Assembly: GCA_964654285.1 (NCBI GenBank)
Contig: CAZZJC010000024.1
Span: forward strand, 1-64,000
Reading direction: 5' to 3'
Origin: BJHQ01 sp964654285
GTDB taxonomy: Bacteria > Planctomycetota > UBA11346
DNA: 64,000 nucleotides
Shown here: positions 52,658 through 62,900 of the stretch, piece after piece
Position numbering within the stretch: the stretch's first letter is position 1
How the letters are laid out: every line of letters starts with the position of its first letter
Position numbers and translations under genes: made by a program
The notes under the pieces: generated by a model
Seen by the model: only the letters and a program-made list of their open reading frames with translations
Databases searched by the model: none
Told to the model about the DNA's origin: nothing

Positions 52658-53292
52658 GGCTCCACCAGATCGGCGAGTTCATCGCGCAAGGTACGCACGG
52701 CGTTGTGCATGCGCGACTTCACGGTTCCTTCCGGGATGCCGAGGACGCCGGCGATCTCCTGGTATTTCATGCCGTGGCTGTTGGCGAGGACGAACACTTC
52801 GCGCTGGCCCTCGGGCAGCAGTTCGAGCGCGGCCTGGACGCGGGTGCGGATGGAATCGGCGCGGGCGGCGGATTCGGCGCCGCTGGCCGCAGAGGAGGTT
52901 TCGGGCGCCGCGAGACAGTCGACGAGGCGCAGCGAATCCTCGCCCATCTCAGCATCCAGGCTGAGATGCCCGCGCCGCCGGCGCAGGTGGTCGATCCACA
53001 GGTTGTGGGCGATGCGGTAGAGGTAGGTCCGCACCTTGGCGAGCGGGGAATAGCGGCTGCGGGCGCGGAAGACGTTGACGAACACGTCCTGGGCGAGCTC
53101 TTCAGCGATGAGCTGGTCCCAGCACAGATGGTAGAAGAAGCCGACCAGTTCGCGCTGGTAGCGCAGGACCAGCTGGTCGAGGGCGGTCTCGTCGCCCTCG
53201 CGCAGACGCTCCATGATCGCGGTCTCGGGATCGCTCACGAGGCGGAATCCCCCGGGCGGGGCGTCATCGACCAGGGCGAGGGCGGGGGGCAT
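52654..53292 (-). CDS. RNA polymerase sigma factor, ECF (sigma-70 family)
   Basis: A 212-residue ECF-type sigma factor. Region 2 is seen as AIMERLREGDETALDQLVLRYQRELVGFFYHLCWDQLIAEELAQDVFVNVFRARSRY and VRTYLYRIAHNLWIDHLRRRR. A linker with Ser/Ala (about 120-150) leads to region 4 (LPEGQREVFVLANSHGMKYQEIAGVLGIPEGTVKSRMHNAVRTLRDEL). It is followed, with a four-base overlap, by a membrane-bound anti-sigma-like protein. Such pairs often regulate their own operon; I could not identify a sigma-specific promoter upstream. Confidence 0.94.
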   Translation of the reverse strand: MPPALALVDDAPPGGFRLVSDPETAIMERLREGDETALDQLVLRYQRELVGFFYHLCWDQLIAEELAQDVFVNVFRARSRYSPLAKVRTYLYRIAHNLWIDHLRRRRGHLSLDAEMGEDSLRLVDCLAAPETSSAASGAESAARADSIRTRVQAALELLPEGQREVFVLANSHGMKYQEIAGVLGIPEGTVKSRMHNAVRTLRDELADLVEP

Positions 53293-53396
53293 GACCCGGG
53301 GGTGAACGCAGCCGGTGCGGCAAGGTTCATCGCCTGCCCGTTCACTTGGTCGCAACCCATTGTTCTGTAGCCATTTGGCTCATTTACCCCAGCGCG

Positions 53397-55196
53397 TCAT
53401 TTCTCGATCAGCACGGTCTGGCGCACCGGTTCCGCCGACTGCACCTTCGGCTCGATCGCGCTGCCGTACTGCCAGGCGACGACTTCGATGGTCAGCGGCC
53501 AGGCGGCGGTGACCGGCACCTCGGCGAGCTCCAGGCTGCCGTCGGTCACCCGCGCCGGGCCGTGATCGACATGGAAGCGCACCGGCAGGCCGCTGTCGCT
53601 CGTCGCCTGGAGTTTCAGCGGCAGGGCGCCGGCCTTGAGCGTGCCGAGCGGGGGGAAGGCGATCGCCTGCGCCTTGCCGGCATCGAGCCGGTTGGGATAG
53701 CGCACGTTGCCGTGCTGCTCGGCGAAGCGATAGGTGGCGTCACCGGGATGATAGGCGAGGACATGGCAGCGGTCGCCGAGGCGGAAGTCCATGCTCACGC
53801 GGAAGGTGTCGGCGCCGATCTGCTCCAGCGAGCCGCCGAAGACGCGCACGCGCACCGGGCCCTCGGCGTGGCCGACGGGGCCTTCGACCTTGGGATACCA
53901 GGGCTGCACGCTGTTCTTGAACACGCCGGCGATGCGCAGGGTGTCCGCGCCGGTCCACACCGGCGGGATCTTCCAACGCAGATCGTGGGCCTGGATCTCG
54001 CTGCCGGCGAAACCCACGAACTGGGCCTGCTTGCCCTGGGCCACGGCATGGAAGGCGTCGGCGGCCTGGGCGAGCGCGACCGTGCCATGCCAGAAGGTCT
54101 GGGCCGGATCGCCTTTGTAATCGGCCACCGCCGCAGCGGGCGCGGCGGGCGGACTGAACAGGTCGCCGCCAGCGGAATAGGCGCCGCTCGCGGGATCGAT
54201 GGCGATGAGCTGCGGCGGCTCCTTGGCCTCCACCGGCCAGGCGGGGATGCGCTTCGCCGCCGCACCCAGATAACCGGCGATGCGCGCGGCGACCCGGTCG
54301 CTGAGCGCATAGTGGGTGGCGCCGTCCTCGACGAACAGGCCCATCAGGAAGCGCGGTTCCTTCGCCCGCCATTCGCCGAGCTGCTTCATCGCGGTCTTGC
54401 CGCCAGTGGAGCGGTCTTCGCCCAGATCCTTGCGCAGGACACCGCTCGGGCCGGGACCGAACTCCTCGAAACGGCCCTGGATGTGGCAGAGCGGGATGCC
54501 GAGGATCTCGCCGATCGCATGTCCCTCGGGAACGCCGAAGCCGCCCTTGAAGAAGATCGCGCCGAACGCGCGTTCGGGCTTCCAGAACAGCACATTGCGG
54601 GTCCAGATCGTGCCTACCGAGTGGCCGAAGGGCAGCCAGGGCGCGACCGCCAGTTCGCTCCGGCCCGAGACCTTGGCGAGATCCGCGAGAGCCTGCAGGA
54701 GTTTCGGCCCGGTGCGCGTCGCATCGAAGGTCGCATCCGGATGCGGAGAGAAATAGACGATCGCCAACTGCGCCTCGGCACAGGCCGCGCGGATCGCCGG
54801 ATGGGTGGCGATCGCCGGTTCCGCCAGGACCGAACCGCCGATCAGCACCCCGCGTACGCGTTCGGCCGCGGGCGGGATCCACAGGTAGACGCTGCCGGTC
54901 TTGCCCGGCACGCGCAGGGAATCCCCGACCTTGAGGGTTGCCGGATCCAGCCCGGGATTCAGGGCGAGGATCTCCGGGGCACGGGCCTCCGCGCCCAGGA
55001 TCTTCCTGGCGATGAGGGCGACCGTCTCGTCCTTGCCGACCTTGTAGGCGGTCGGATCAGCCGGCACCGGGGCCGCATACTGGAAGACGGCGGTGGTGAC
55101 CGGCCAGGGCGTCGGCTCGGCGGGATCGCCGGCGGCGAGATGACCGGGAAGCGCAGCCGTGCAGGCGAGGAGGATGAACAGGGCGAGATGGCGCAT
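53397..55196 (-). CDS. Secreted protein with LysM and alpha/beta-hydrolase domains
   Basis: A 599-residue protein with a signal peptide (RHLALFILLACTAALPGHLAAGD). A LysM domain lies at about residues 45-95 (YKVGKDETVALIARKILG, LNPGLDPATLKVGDSLRVPG), which would tether it to peptidoglycan. An alpha/beta-hydrolase-like domain follows (VYLWIPPAAERVRGVLIGG), with a serine nucleophile elbow LPFGHSVGT, and a C-terminal beta-rich domain (about 480-599) ends the protein. A role as a cell-wall-attached esterase is plausible; the substrate is unknown. The start was chosen for the signal peptide; an upstream extension is low-complexity Arg-rich shadow. Confidence 0.75.
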   Translation of the reverse strand: MRHLALFILLACTAALPGHLAAGDPAEPTPWPVTTAVFQYAAPVPADPTAYKVGKDETVALIARKILGAEARAPEILALNPGLDPATLKVGDSLRVPGKTGSVYLWIPPAAERVRGVLIGGSVLAEPAIATHPAIRAACAEAQLAIVYFSPHPDATFDATRTGPKLLQALADLAKVSGRSELAVAPWLPFGHSVGTIWTRNVLFWKPERAFGAIFFKGGFGVPEGHAIGEILGIPLCHIQGRFEEFGPGPSGVLRKDLGEDRSTGGKTAMKQLGEWRAKEPRFLMGLFVEDGATHYALSDRVAARIAGYLGAAAKRIPAWPVEAKEPPQLIAIDPASGAYSAGGDLFSPPAAPAAAVADYKGDPAQTFWHGTVALAQAADAFHAVAQGKQAQFVGFAGSEIQAHDLRWKIPPVWTGADTLRIAGVFKNSVQPWYPKVEGPVGHAEGPVRVRVFGGSLEQIGADTFRVSMDFRLGDRCHVLAYHPGDATYRFAEQHGNVRYPNRLDAGKAQAIAFPPLGTLKAGALPLKLQATSDSGLPVRFHVDHGPARVTDGSLELAEVPVTAAWPLTIEVVAWQYGSAIEPKVQSAEPVRQTVLIEK

Positions 55197-55305
55197 GGTG
55201 CACCCAGGGATGCCGCCATCCCGGCGGGGATCAATCGTCGGCGTCCGTCGAACCGGCCGACCGCTGGTGACAGTCCGCCGGCGATGGCCTGGTATCTCCG
55301 CTCCG

Positions 55306-57225
55306 CTATTCCGCCGCGCCGCGTGACTGCCGTTTGCGTGCGACCTCGTCGAGCACCGCCTTGCGGATGCGGATCGAGGTCGGGGTGACCTCGACCAGCT
55401 CGTCGGGCTTGATGTATTCCAGGGCCTCTTCCAGGCTGAACTGGCGCGGCGGCGTGATGCGGATCGCCTCGTCCGCACCGGATGAGCGCACGTTGGTGAG
55501 CTTCTTCTCCTTGGTCAGGTTCACCACCATCTCGCTGTCCTTGGCGTTCTCGCCCACGACCTGGCCCTCGTAGAGCGGCTGGTTGACGTCGACGAAGAAG
55601 GTGCCGCGATCCTGGAGCATGAAGAGCGCGTAGGCGACCACCTTGCCATTGGCGCCGCTGACGATCGCGCCGTTGACGCGCTTCTCGATGTCGCCGCGAT
55701 ACGGCCCGTATTCCAGGAACATGGTGTTCAGGATGCCTTCGCCCTGGGTCGCGCTGAGCAGCAGGTTGCGCAGGCCCATCAGGCCGCGCGCGGGGATGCT
55801 GAACTCGAGATGCTGGTAGGCGCCCTTGGCCTCCATCACGACCACTTCGGCGCGGCGCGACAGCATCATCGCCATCACCTTGCTGGAGTGGACTTCAGGC
55901 ACCTCGATCACCGCGAGTTCGATCGGTTCCAGCTTCTCGCCGTTGGGCCCCTGCTTGAAGATCACCCGCGGCGGGCCGATCTGCAATTCCGAGCCTTCGC
56001 GGCGGATCGATTCGATGAGCACCGACAGGTGCAGCACGCCGCGGCCGCTGACCTCGAACACGTCGGGCTGGTCGGTCGGCGCCATGCGCATCGCCACGTT
56101 GCGCTGCACCTCGCGTTCGAGCCGCGCCCGCAGGTCGCGCGATTGCAGCGGCTTGCCTTCGGTGCCGGTGATCGGGCTGGTGTTGACCCCGAAGGTCATC
56201 TTGATCGTCGGCTCATCGATCGGGATCGGCGGCAGGGCGATCGGATGGTCGACATCGCACAACGTGTCCGAGATGTTCACCTGTTCGAGGCCGGTCACCA
56301 CGACCACGTCGCCGGCGCTCGCCTCCTTGATCTCCTCCCGGCCCAGGCCGCTGAAGCGGTGCAGCTGCAGGATGCGGCCCTTGTGCGGCACGCCATCCGG
56401 CCCGGAGACCACCGCAACCTGCTGATTGGCGCGGATCGATCCGGCCAGGACACGGCCTATGCCCATGCGCCCGACGAAATCGTTGTGGTCGATGTTGGAA
56501 ATCTGCAGCTGGAGCGGATCATTGGCGCGCACGATCGGACCGGGGATGTCGCGCACGATGACCTCGAACAGCGGCCGCAGGTCGCCGCCGCCATGCCCGA
56601 GGGCGCTGGTGGCGGTGCCGGGGCTGCCGGCCAGGCGGGCGCGGGCGGCCGCGAGGGTGGTCTCCATGTAGCCCATGCGGCCGGAGCCGTAGACGATCGG
56701 GAAATCGAGCTGCCAGTCCTCGGCGCCGAGTTCGACGCAGAGGTCGAACACGCGATCGGGGATCTTCTCGGGTTCGCAGCCCGGCTTGTCGATCTTGTTC
56801 ACCACCAGGACGAGCTTCAGCCCGTTCTGGATCGCCTTGCGCAGGACGAAGCGGGTCTGCGGCAGGGCGCCTTCGAAGGCGTCGACCAGCACCAGGGCGC
56901 CGTCGGCCATGCGCAGCACGCGTTCGACCTCACCGCCGAAATCGGCGTGGCCGGGGGTGTCGACGATGTTGATGCGGATGTCGCCGTGTTCCTTGTCCAT
57001 GAAATGCACGGCGCAGTTCTTGGCGAGGATGGTGATGCCGCGTTCGCGTTCCTGGTCATTCGAATCCATCACGCATTCCGCCACCTGCTGGCGGGCGTGG
57101 AAGGCCCCGCCCTGGCGCAGGAGGCCATCGACGAGGGTCGTCTTGCCATGGTCGACGTGGGCGATGATCGCGATGTTGCGGACATCGTTGCGGCGCGCGG
57201 CGCTGCCAGGAGGCTGGGCTGTCAT
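55306..57225 (-). CDS. typA: Translational GTPase TypA/BipA
   Basis: A ribosome-associated GTPase of the EF-G family, 639 residues. G1 is AHVDHGKTT, G2/G3 include DTPGHADFGGEVERVL, and G4 is VVNKIDKPGCEPEKI. The C-terminal domains carry IETIIDE-like family strands such as RRAEVVVMEAKGAYQHLEFSIPARGLMGLRNLLLSATQGEGILNT, typical of BipA. It helps ribosome assembly and stress adaptation. The start MTAQPPGSAARRN is preceded by a TACGAC element 11 bases upstream. A short tail with Lys/Arg ends the protein. It lies downstream of argH on the same strand. Confidence 0.96.
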   Translation of the reverse strand: MTAQPPGSAARRNDVRNIAIIAHVDHGKTTLVDGLLRQGGAFHARQQVAECVMDSNDQERERGITILAKNCAVHFMDKEHGDIRINIVDTPGHADFGGEVERVLRMADGALVLVDAFEGALPQTRFVLRKAIQNGLKLVLVVNKIDKPGCEPEKIPDRVFDLCVELGAEDWQLDFPIVYGSGRMGYMETTLAAARARLAGSPGTATSALGHGGGDLRPLFEVIVRDIPGPIVRANDPLQLQISNIDHNDFVGRMGIGRVLAGSIRANQQVAVVSGPDGVPHKGRILQLHRFSGLGREEIKEASAGDVVVVTGLEQVNISDTLCDVDHPIALPPIPIDEPTIKMTFGVNTSPITGTEGKPLQSRDLRARLEREVQRNVAMRMAPTDQPDVFEVSGRGVLHLSVLIESIRREGSELQIGPPRVIFKQGPNGEKLEPIELAVIEVPEVHSSKVMAMMLSRRAEVVVMEAKGAYQHLEFSIPARGLMGLRNLLLSATQGEGILNTMFLEYGPYRGDIEKRVNGAIVSGANGKVVAYALFMLQDRGTFFVDVNQPLYEGQVVGENAKDSEMVVNLTKEKKLTNVRSSGADEAIRITPPRQFSLEEALEYIKPDELVEVTPTSIRIRKAVLDEVARKRQSRGAAE

Positions 57226-57236
57226 AAGGGGCGGGG

Positions 57237-57263
57237 GTCGTAGCGGCATCCACGCCGGATGAA
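57237..57263 (-). promoter_or_regulatory. Promoter of typA (TTCATC-N15-TACGAC)
   Basis: On the minus strand TTCATC (57258-57263), 15 bases, TACGAC (57237-57242), then ccccgcccctt and ATG at 57225. The run after the -10 element (CCCCGCCC) repeats that seen before dedA and ftsK. Confidence 0.45.
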
Positions 57264-57335
57264 AGCACGGTTTCCCGCCAGCCCGCGCAGGCCCAGGACG
57301 ATCATCGCGGCCTCCGGGCGAAGCCAGGGACGCGA

Positions 57336-58685
57336 TCAGGCGAGCAGCGCGCTCCACGCGGCGTGCAACCGGTCGCGACGGGCGGACCAGTCGGCCTCGG
57401 CCGCCGCCGCCTCGGCGACCAGCGCCGGGAGGCCGAGGTTCCCGGTCGAGCCCAGATGGGTGCGCGCGCGCACGGTGGCGTCGTGGTCGGGGCTGGTGAG
57501 GGAGGCGAGGTTCTTCCCCACCTGCACGTAGGCATCACGGAAGGGCAGGCCCTGTTCGCGCATCAGGCGATAGGCCTCGTCGGTGGCATAGATGTCCGGG
57601 GTGAGCGCGGCGAGGATCCGCTCGCGGTTCGGCGTGATGGTCGGGGCGGCGGCCTTGGCCACCGCCAGGCACTGCTTCGCCAGCGCCAAGCCGTCGAGCA
57701 GCAGCGCCTTGGTGTCCTGCAGGTCGCGGCTGTACCCGGAGGGCAGGCCGCTGACCACCGCGACCAGGCCGGTGCGCAGACCGAGGAAACGCGCCGCGCG
57801 GGCGCGCATGAGCTCGAAGAGATCCGGGTTGCGTTTCTGCGGCATGATCGACGAACCGGTGGTGAAACCCTTGCCGAGCGTGAAGAAACCGCATTCGCCG
57901 GTGGTGAAGAACACCAGGTCCGCCGCGAGGCGCGAGAGGTCGAGCAGCACCGCGCCGACCGCGTCGAGTACCGCCGCCTCGACCTTGCCGCGCGAGTTGG
58001 CGTCGGCGAGCGACGGCCGGCCCGAGCGGGCGAAACCCAAGTCCTTTGCCACCATCGCACGGTCGAGCGGAAGGCCGACGCCGTAGCTGGCGCCGGAGCC
58101 GAGCGGGCAGTTGTCGGCCAGGCGCCAGGCGCCATCGAGTAGGATCAGGTCGTCGATGAGGGCGCTGGCGTGCGCGGCGAAGAACATCCCGACGCTGGAG
58201 GGCATCGCACGTTGCAGGTGGGTGTAACCCGGCAGCGGATGGAACTCGTAAGCGCTCGCCTGCGCCAGCAGCGCCGTCGCGGTCTGGGCGGTGGCGAGAG
58301 CGATGGCGGCGAGCTCGTCCTTCTCGTAAAGCCTCAGATCGGTCAGCACCTGATCGTTGCGGCTGCGTCCGGTGTGCAGGGTCTTGGCCGGCTCGCCCAG
58401 GCGCTGAGTAAGCAGCGCCTCGACCTTGCTGTGCACGTCCTCATCCGCGAGGCCGACTGTCCAACCGCCGACCAGATATTCCGCATGCAATTGGCGCAAG
58501 CCGACGACGAGCGCCTGGCCATCGGCCACCGCGATCAGCCCGACCTTGGCGAGCATCCGCGCATGCGCGATCGACCCGATCAGGTCGTACGGCGCCAGGA
58601 CACGGTCGTGCAAGTAGTCGTCGCCGACGGTGAAGCGGTGCACCAACTCGTTAGTCTCGTCGCCGCCTTTGCTCCAGATGGCCAT
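57336..58685 (-). CDS. argH: Argininosuccinate lyase
   Basis: ArgH cleaves argininosuccinate to arginine and fumarate, the last step of arginine synthesis. The 449-residue protein has the fumarase/aspartase superfamily signature GSSIMPQKRNPD near residue 276, with the catalytic Ser, and the ArgH motifs TGRSRNDQVLTDLRL (about 107-121) and GYTHLQRAMPSS with the active His. AIWSKGGDETNELVHRFTVGDDYLHDRVL is a normal N-terminus. It is a complete single gene just upstream of typA on the same strand. No other arginine gene is in view. Confidence 0.96.
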   Translation of the reverse strand: MAIWSKGGDETNELVHRFTVGDDYLHDRVLAPYDLIGSIAHARMLAKVGLIAVADGQALVVGLRQLHAEYLVGGWTVGLADEDVHSKVEALLTQRLGEPAKTLHTGRSRNDQVLTDLRLYEKDELAAIALATAQTATALLAQASAYEFHPLPGYTHLQRAMPSSVGMFFAAHASALIDDLILLDGAWRLADNCPLGSGASYGVGLPLDRAMVAKDLGFARSGRPSLADANSRGKVEAAVLDAVGAVLLDLSRLAADLVFFTTGECGFFTLGKGFTTGSSIMPQKRNPDLFELMRARAARFLGLRTGLVAVVSGLPSGYSRDLQDTKALLLDGLALAKQCLAVAKAAAPTITPNRERILAALTPDIYATDEAYRLMREQGLPFRDAYVQVGKNLASLTSPDHDATVRARTHLGSTGNLGLPALVAEAAAAEADWSARRDRLHAAWSALLA

Positions 58686-58905
58686 GGGGTTGTCCTGCTT
58701 CGGGGGTGCCGTGCGCGGCGGTTGAAGGTTTGCGAACACCGGCTGGACGAGGGGCCTCGTTCTTCCAGCGTGCCCGACGGACGCTGAGACCCGCATCGCC
58801 GCGAGTCGCCGTCCAGCGGAGGCGGGACGATGCGGCCAGGACCGGCAGCTCAAGGGTCGAACCGACCAGGGTCGGGCGTCAGGCCCGATGCATGCCGCCG
58901 CCGCC

Positions 58906-58933
58906 TTGCCGGATCCAACTTCCCTTCTAGCGT
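58906..58933 (+). promoter_or_regulatory. Promoter of the alternative complex III operon (TTGCCG-N16-TAGCGT)
   Basis: TTGCCG (58906-58911), 16 bases, TAGCGT (58928-58933), then 33 bases to the GTG at 58967. Unlike most promoters here it leaves room for a leader. The rest of the 281-base gap 58686-58966 shows nothing I can name. Confidence 0.45.
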
Positions 58934-58966
58934 CCTCGCCTGAGCCATCATCCCCCGGATCCTCGC

Positions 58967-59956
58967 GTGCCTGAAACGAACGACGTCCCCTCGCCCCTGA
59001 TCGGTCGCCTGCCTTTCGATCCGTTGGCGCTTCTGGCGCGCTGGTGGCTGTTGCTGCTGCTGATCGTGCTGGTCCTGATCAGCGCCGTGACCTGGTTCCT
59101 GGGCGCCTTCAACGACCAGGGCTACGCGCCGCAGCAGCCGGTGCCGTTCAGCCATGAACTGCACGCGGGGCAATTGAAGATGGATTGCCGGTACTGCCAC
59201 TTCAACGCGGAAAACGGCAAACACGCCGGCCTGCCGCCCATGCAGGTGTGCCTGGGCTGCCACCAGGATGGCCAGGTCGGGCAGGACAAGCCCGGCGTTG
59301 CGAAACTGCTCAAGATCGCCGCTGATGGCTCGTACACCGAGAACGGCATCACCTATGAGGGCGGCGTGGTGCACTGGAACCGCGTCCACAAGCTGCCCGA
59401 TCACGTCTATTTCAACCATCAGCAGCACGCCGCCGCCGGGGTCGCCTGCATGACCTGCCATGGCCCGGTGACCACCATGCCGGTGATGCGCCAGTACGCG
59501 AAACTCAGCATGCAGTGGTGCCTCGATTGCCACCGCAACAACAACTACGTCAGCGATCCCAAGCGGGCGAACCCGGAAACCGGGCCTCAGGTCGGAGTCG
59601 CGTCCTACCCGGTGCTCATCGATGGCCGCCAGGTGCCTGAGGCGCCGGTGGCGGTGCCGGAACGCCGGGTCGCGAGCGGACCAGCGGACCAGCGCAGCGC
59701 CAAGTCCGACCCCCATGCCCCGGCGCATCCGCCGGTGCCGTCGCCCGCCGCCGCCTGGCAGGAACGCCTGAAGAAACTCGTCGCCGCCAACCCCCAACTG
59801 CCGCGCTGGAAGGTCGCTGACCTGCCTGCCTCGCATCGTGCCTGGATCGAGGAATCGCAGCGCCTGACGCCAGAACAGGTCGCCTCGCTGCCGGTCGAAG
59901 AGCTGCTCAAGACCTACCACAACGCCCCCACCCAGTGCTCGACGTGCCACCAATGA
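58967..59956 (+). CDS. actA: Alternative complex III pentaheme cytochrome c subunit (ActA)
   Basis: A 329-residue membrane-anchored cytochrome. One helix near residues 25-47 (WWLLLLLIVLVLISAVTWFLG) is followed by five CXXCH heme sites: near residues 74, 95, 161, 185 and 324 (CRYCH, CLGCH, CMTCH, CLDCH, CSTCH). Five c hemes plus a single N-terminal anchor are the form of ActA from characterised alternative complex III (quinol:electron-acceptor oxidoreductase). The start codon is GTG (MPETNDV). A Pro/Ala linker separates the last heme, which sits at the very C-terminus. It overlaps actB by four bases. Confidence 0.94.
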   Translation: MPETNDVPSPLIGRLPFDPLALLARWWLLLLLIVLVLISAVTWFLGAFNDQGYAPQQPVPFSHELHAGQLKMDCRYCHFNAENGKHAGLPPMQVCLGCHQDGQVGQDKPGVAKLLKIAADGSYTENGITYEGGVVHWNRVHKLPDHVYFNHQQHAAAGVACMTCHGPVTTMPVMRQYAKLSMQWCLDCHRNNNYVSDPKRANPETGPQVGVASYPVLIDGRQVPEAPVAVPERRVASGPADQRSAKSDPHAPAHPPVPSPAAAWQERLKKLVAANPQLPRWKVADLPASHRAWIEESQRLTPEQVASLPVEELLKTYHNAPTQCSTCHQ

Positions 59957-62900
59957 CTGCCGCCAAGATCACCTGGACCGATCCTGAAGAACTCGTCCGC
60001 GCACCTGGAAACCCGGTTGCGGCTTCGCGCGCAAGCGACGAGTTCCCTCCGGCTGTCGCCGCAGCGATCGCCGACCTGCGCCGCAAGCACGGTCTTCCGG
60101 TCGACGAACCCGCGCACGATCACGATGCCGTGGCGGAACCGTCTGTACCTGCGTCGCTGGTCCCCGCTGGCGGCTTGAACCGCCGTGGCTTCCTGCAGCT
60201 GACCGGCGCCGCCGCCGTGGCTGCGCTCGCCGCCGGCTGCGGATCGAAGAACGAAGCGGAAAAGCTCGCCCCGCACCTCGCCCAGCCCGAAGGCACGACG
60301 CTCGGCAAGTCCGTGCACTATGCGACGGTGGTGCGCGATTCCGGCCGCCCGGTGCCGGTGGTGGTCAAGACCTACGACGGGCGCCCGATCAAGATCGAAG
60401 GCAACCCCGACTGCACCCTGACCAGGGGCCGCGCCGACGCGCGCACCCAGGCCGCGCTGCTCAACCTCTACGATCCCGACCGCTTCCAGGACGGCCCGCA
60501 GAAACGCGTCGGCGACCGCTATGAAGCCACCACCTGGAAGGAACTCGACGAGAAGGTCGGCGCGGCGCTGAAGACCGGCACGATCGGGTTGATCACCCCG
60601 GGGATCGATGGGTTGGCGCGCACCGCCCTGCTGGACCGCATGCGCGACGTCTTCGGCAAACGCCTGATGGTTGCGACCTTGGACCCGCTTGATCGCGGAA
60701 ACCGGGCTGCGTTCCAGGCGCGCGCCTTCAACGGCACGCAGACATCCGCCGACCTGGACGGCAACGTCAACGGGGCGGAAGTCATCGTCTGCTTCGGTGG
60801 CGATCTGGTGGCGGAATCCGACCTCGCGACCCAGGTCGCCTTCGCTGAAGCCCGGCGCGCGGCGGGGCATTCCGCTGGCCGTCAGCTGATCGTCCTCGAA
60901 CCGGTCCTGTCCCAGACCGGCACCATGGCCGATGTCCGCATCCGCGCCGGCTATGACCAGATGACCTGGATCGCCTGGGCCGCAGCGGAACTCGTCGCCA
61001 AGGCGCTCAATGGCGCGCTGCCGGACGACGCCAGGAACCAACTCGACCGGGATCGCGCTGGGCTCCAGCGCCTGCTCACGGCCGAGGTGCCCCCGATCAC
61101 GGTGGCCGAGTCCGCTGAACGCAGCCGCGTGCAGGCCGAGATCAAGCAGCGGTTCGGCCTTGATCTGGATGCTGGCGCAGGAATCCCGGTCCACGTCTGG
61201 ATCGCACTGCAACTGGTCACCCATCCCCGGAAGGGTCTCACCTGGGCCGCGGGCGGCGTCCATGACCATCCATCGAACTGGTCCCTGGTCGCGGCCGTGC
61301 ATTGGCTGAATGACGCCCTGGCGAACAAAGGGCGCCGGCCCCATGGCGCGGGCTACACCCGGCGATCGAATCCTGGCGAAAAAGCGGTTCCCATCGTGGA
61401 TCTGCTCAAGGCCGCGGGCGCTGGGGAATTGAGCGCCCTGATCGTTTGGGGCGGCAATCCGGCCTACGTGCTGCCCGGCTTCGCGGCGGCCGTACGCAAG
61501 GTGCCGGTGCTCGTCGCGCTGACCGACCGCCTGGATGAGACGGCCCGCCTCATGCACTGGATCGCACCCACCACGCATGATCTGGAATCGTGGGGAGACG
61601 CCGAGATCAGCGGCGGCCTGTTCGCCCTACAGCAGCCGGTCATCCGTCCGCTGTGGGACAGCCGTCAGGCTGAAGAAAGCCTGCTCGCCTTCATCGCGCA
61701 GGTGAAGGATGAGAAAATCGGCGTCGCGGCGGTGGCAGCGGCCCCGGCCTTGAGCGTGGTCAGCCGGCGGCCGATTTGGCAGGCGGCCACCCTGGGGTTG
61801 TCAAGCTGGCAGGAATTCGTGCGCGCGGTCTGGAAGAGCGCGTGGCTGTCATTCGGCAAGAATCTGCTTGATTCTGCCGCCAATGAATCGGCGTTCTGGC
61901 AGGCCGGCCTGGTCAAGGGCGTGGTCCAGGTTCCCTCGGACGAGGAGAACCAGAATCGCGAGACGCTGCACCGCAGCTTCCACGCTCTGGTCGCCCTCGC
62001 CCCCTTCCCGCCGCTGTCCCCGGCTGCCGGCCTGCGCCTCGTCCTCACCCCCTCCCGCGTCATGGGCGACGGCACCTGGGCCAACAACGCCTGGCTGCAG
62101 GAATGCCCGGATCCGGTGAGCAAGATCACCTGGGACACCTACGCCGCGATCTCGCCGGCCGATGCGGAAACGCAAGGCATCCGCGAGGGCGACGTGCTGA
62201 GACTGACGCCAGCGGGCGCGGAAGCGTTCCTGCTGCCGGCGCACATCCAGGACGGCCAGCACCCGGGCTGGGTCGAGGTGTTCCTCGGCTGGGGCCGCAC
62301 CGCCGGCTGCGCCGGCGCAGTGGCCGATCTCGGGCGCGAGGAGTCGTACCCGTTCAACGCCTTCACCCTCACCGACGGGCCGCGCTGGGGCCGACCGGTG
62401 ACGATCGAAAAGACCGGCAAGACCTACGTCCTCGCCTGCACCCAGGGCCACCAGCGGATGGAAGGCCGCGACTTCGCGCGCGAGATCGTACTCGGCGCCA
62501 AGAAACATGGTTCCCATGCGGGCCACCCCGCCGGCGGGGGCATGCACCACAGCGAGCACGTCTATCCCGGCCACAAGTGGGGCATGGCGGTCGATCTTTC
62601 GCTGTGCACCGGCTGCAATGCCTGCCTGATCGCCTGCAATGCGGAAAACAACGTGCCGGTCGTCGGCCGCGATGAGGTCCGCCGCAACCGCGAGATGCAC
62701 TGGATCCGGGTCGACCGCTATTTCTCGTCGCCGGCGGGAAAGGACGGCAAGCCCAACCGGCTTGATGTCGACGTCATCCACCAGCCGGTGATGTGCCAGC
62801 AGTGCGACAAGGCTCCATGCGAGGCGGTGTGTCCGGCGAACGCGACCGTGCACAACGACGAGGGCCAGAACATCCAGATCTACAACCGCTGCATCGGCAC

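Noticed and set aside
49313..53020. A 1235-residue open frame on the plus strand
   Set aside because: It covers the NhaD antiporter, the anti-sigma and the sigma genes in antisense. No domain is visible, and it is low-complexity (Gln/Glu/Arg/Gly/Pro). A shadow of real genes.
57336..58142. Plus-strand frames across argH such as 57363-58142
   Set aside because: They are antisense to argH, which has its complete signature on the minus strand.
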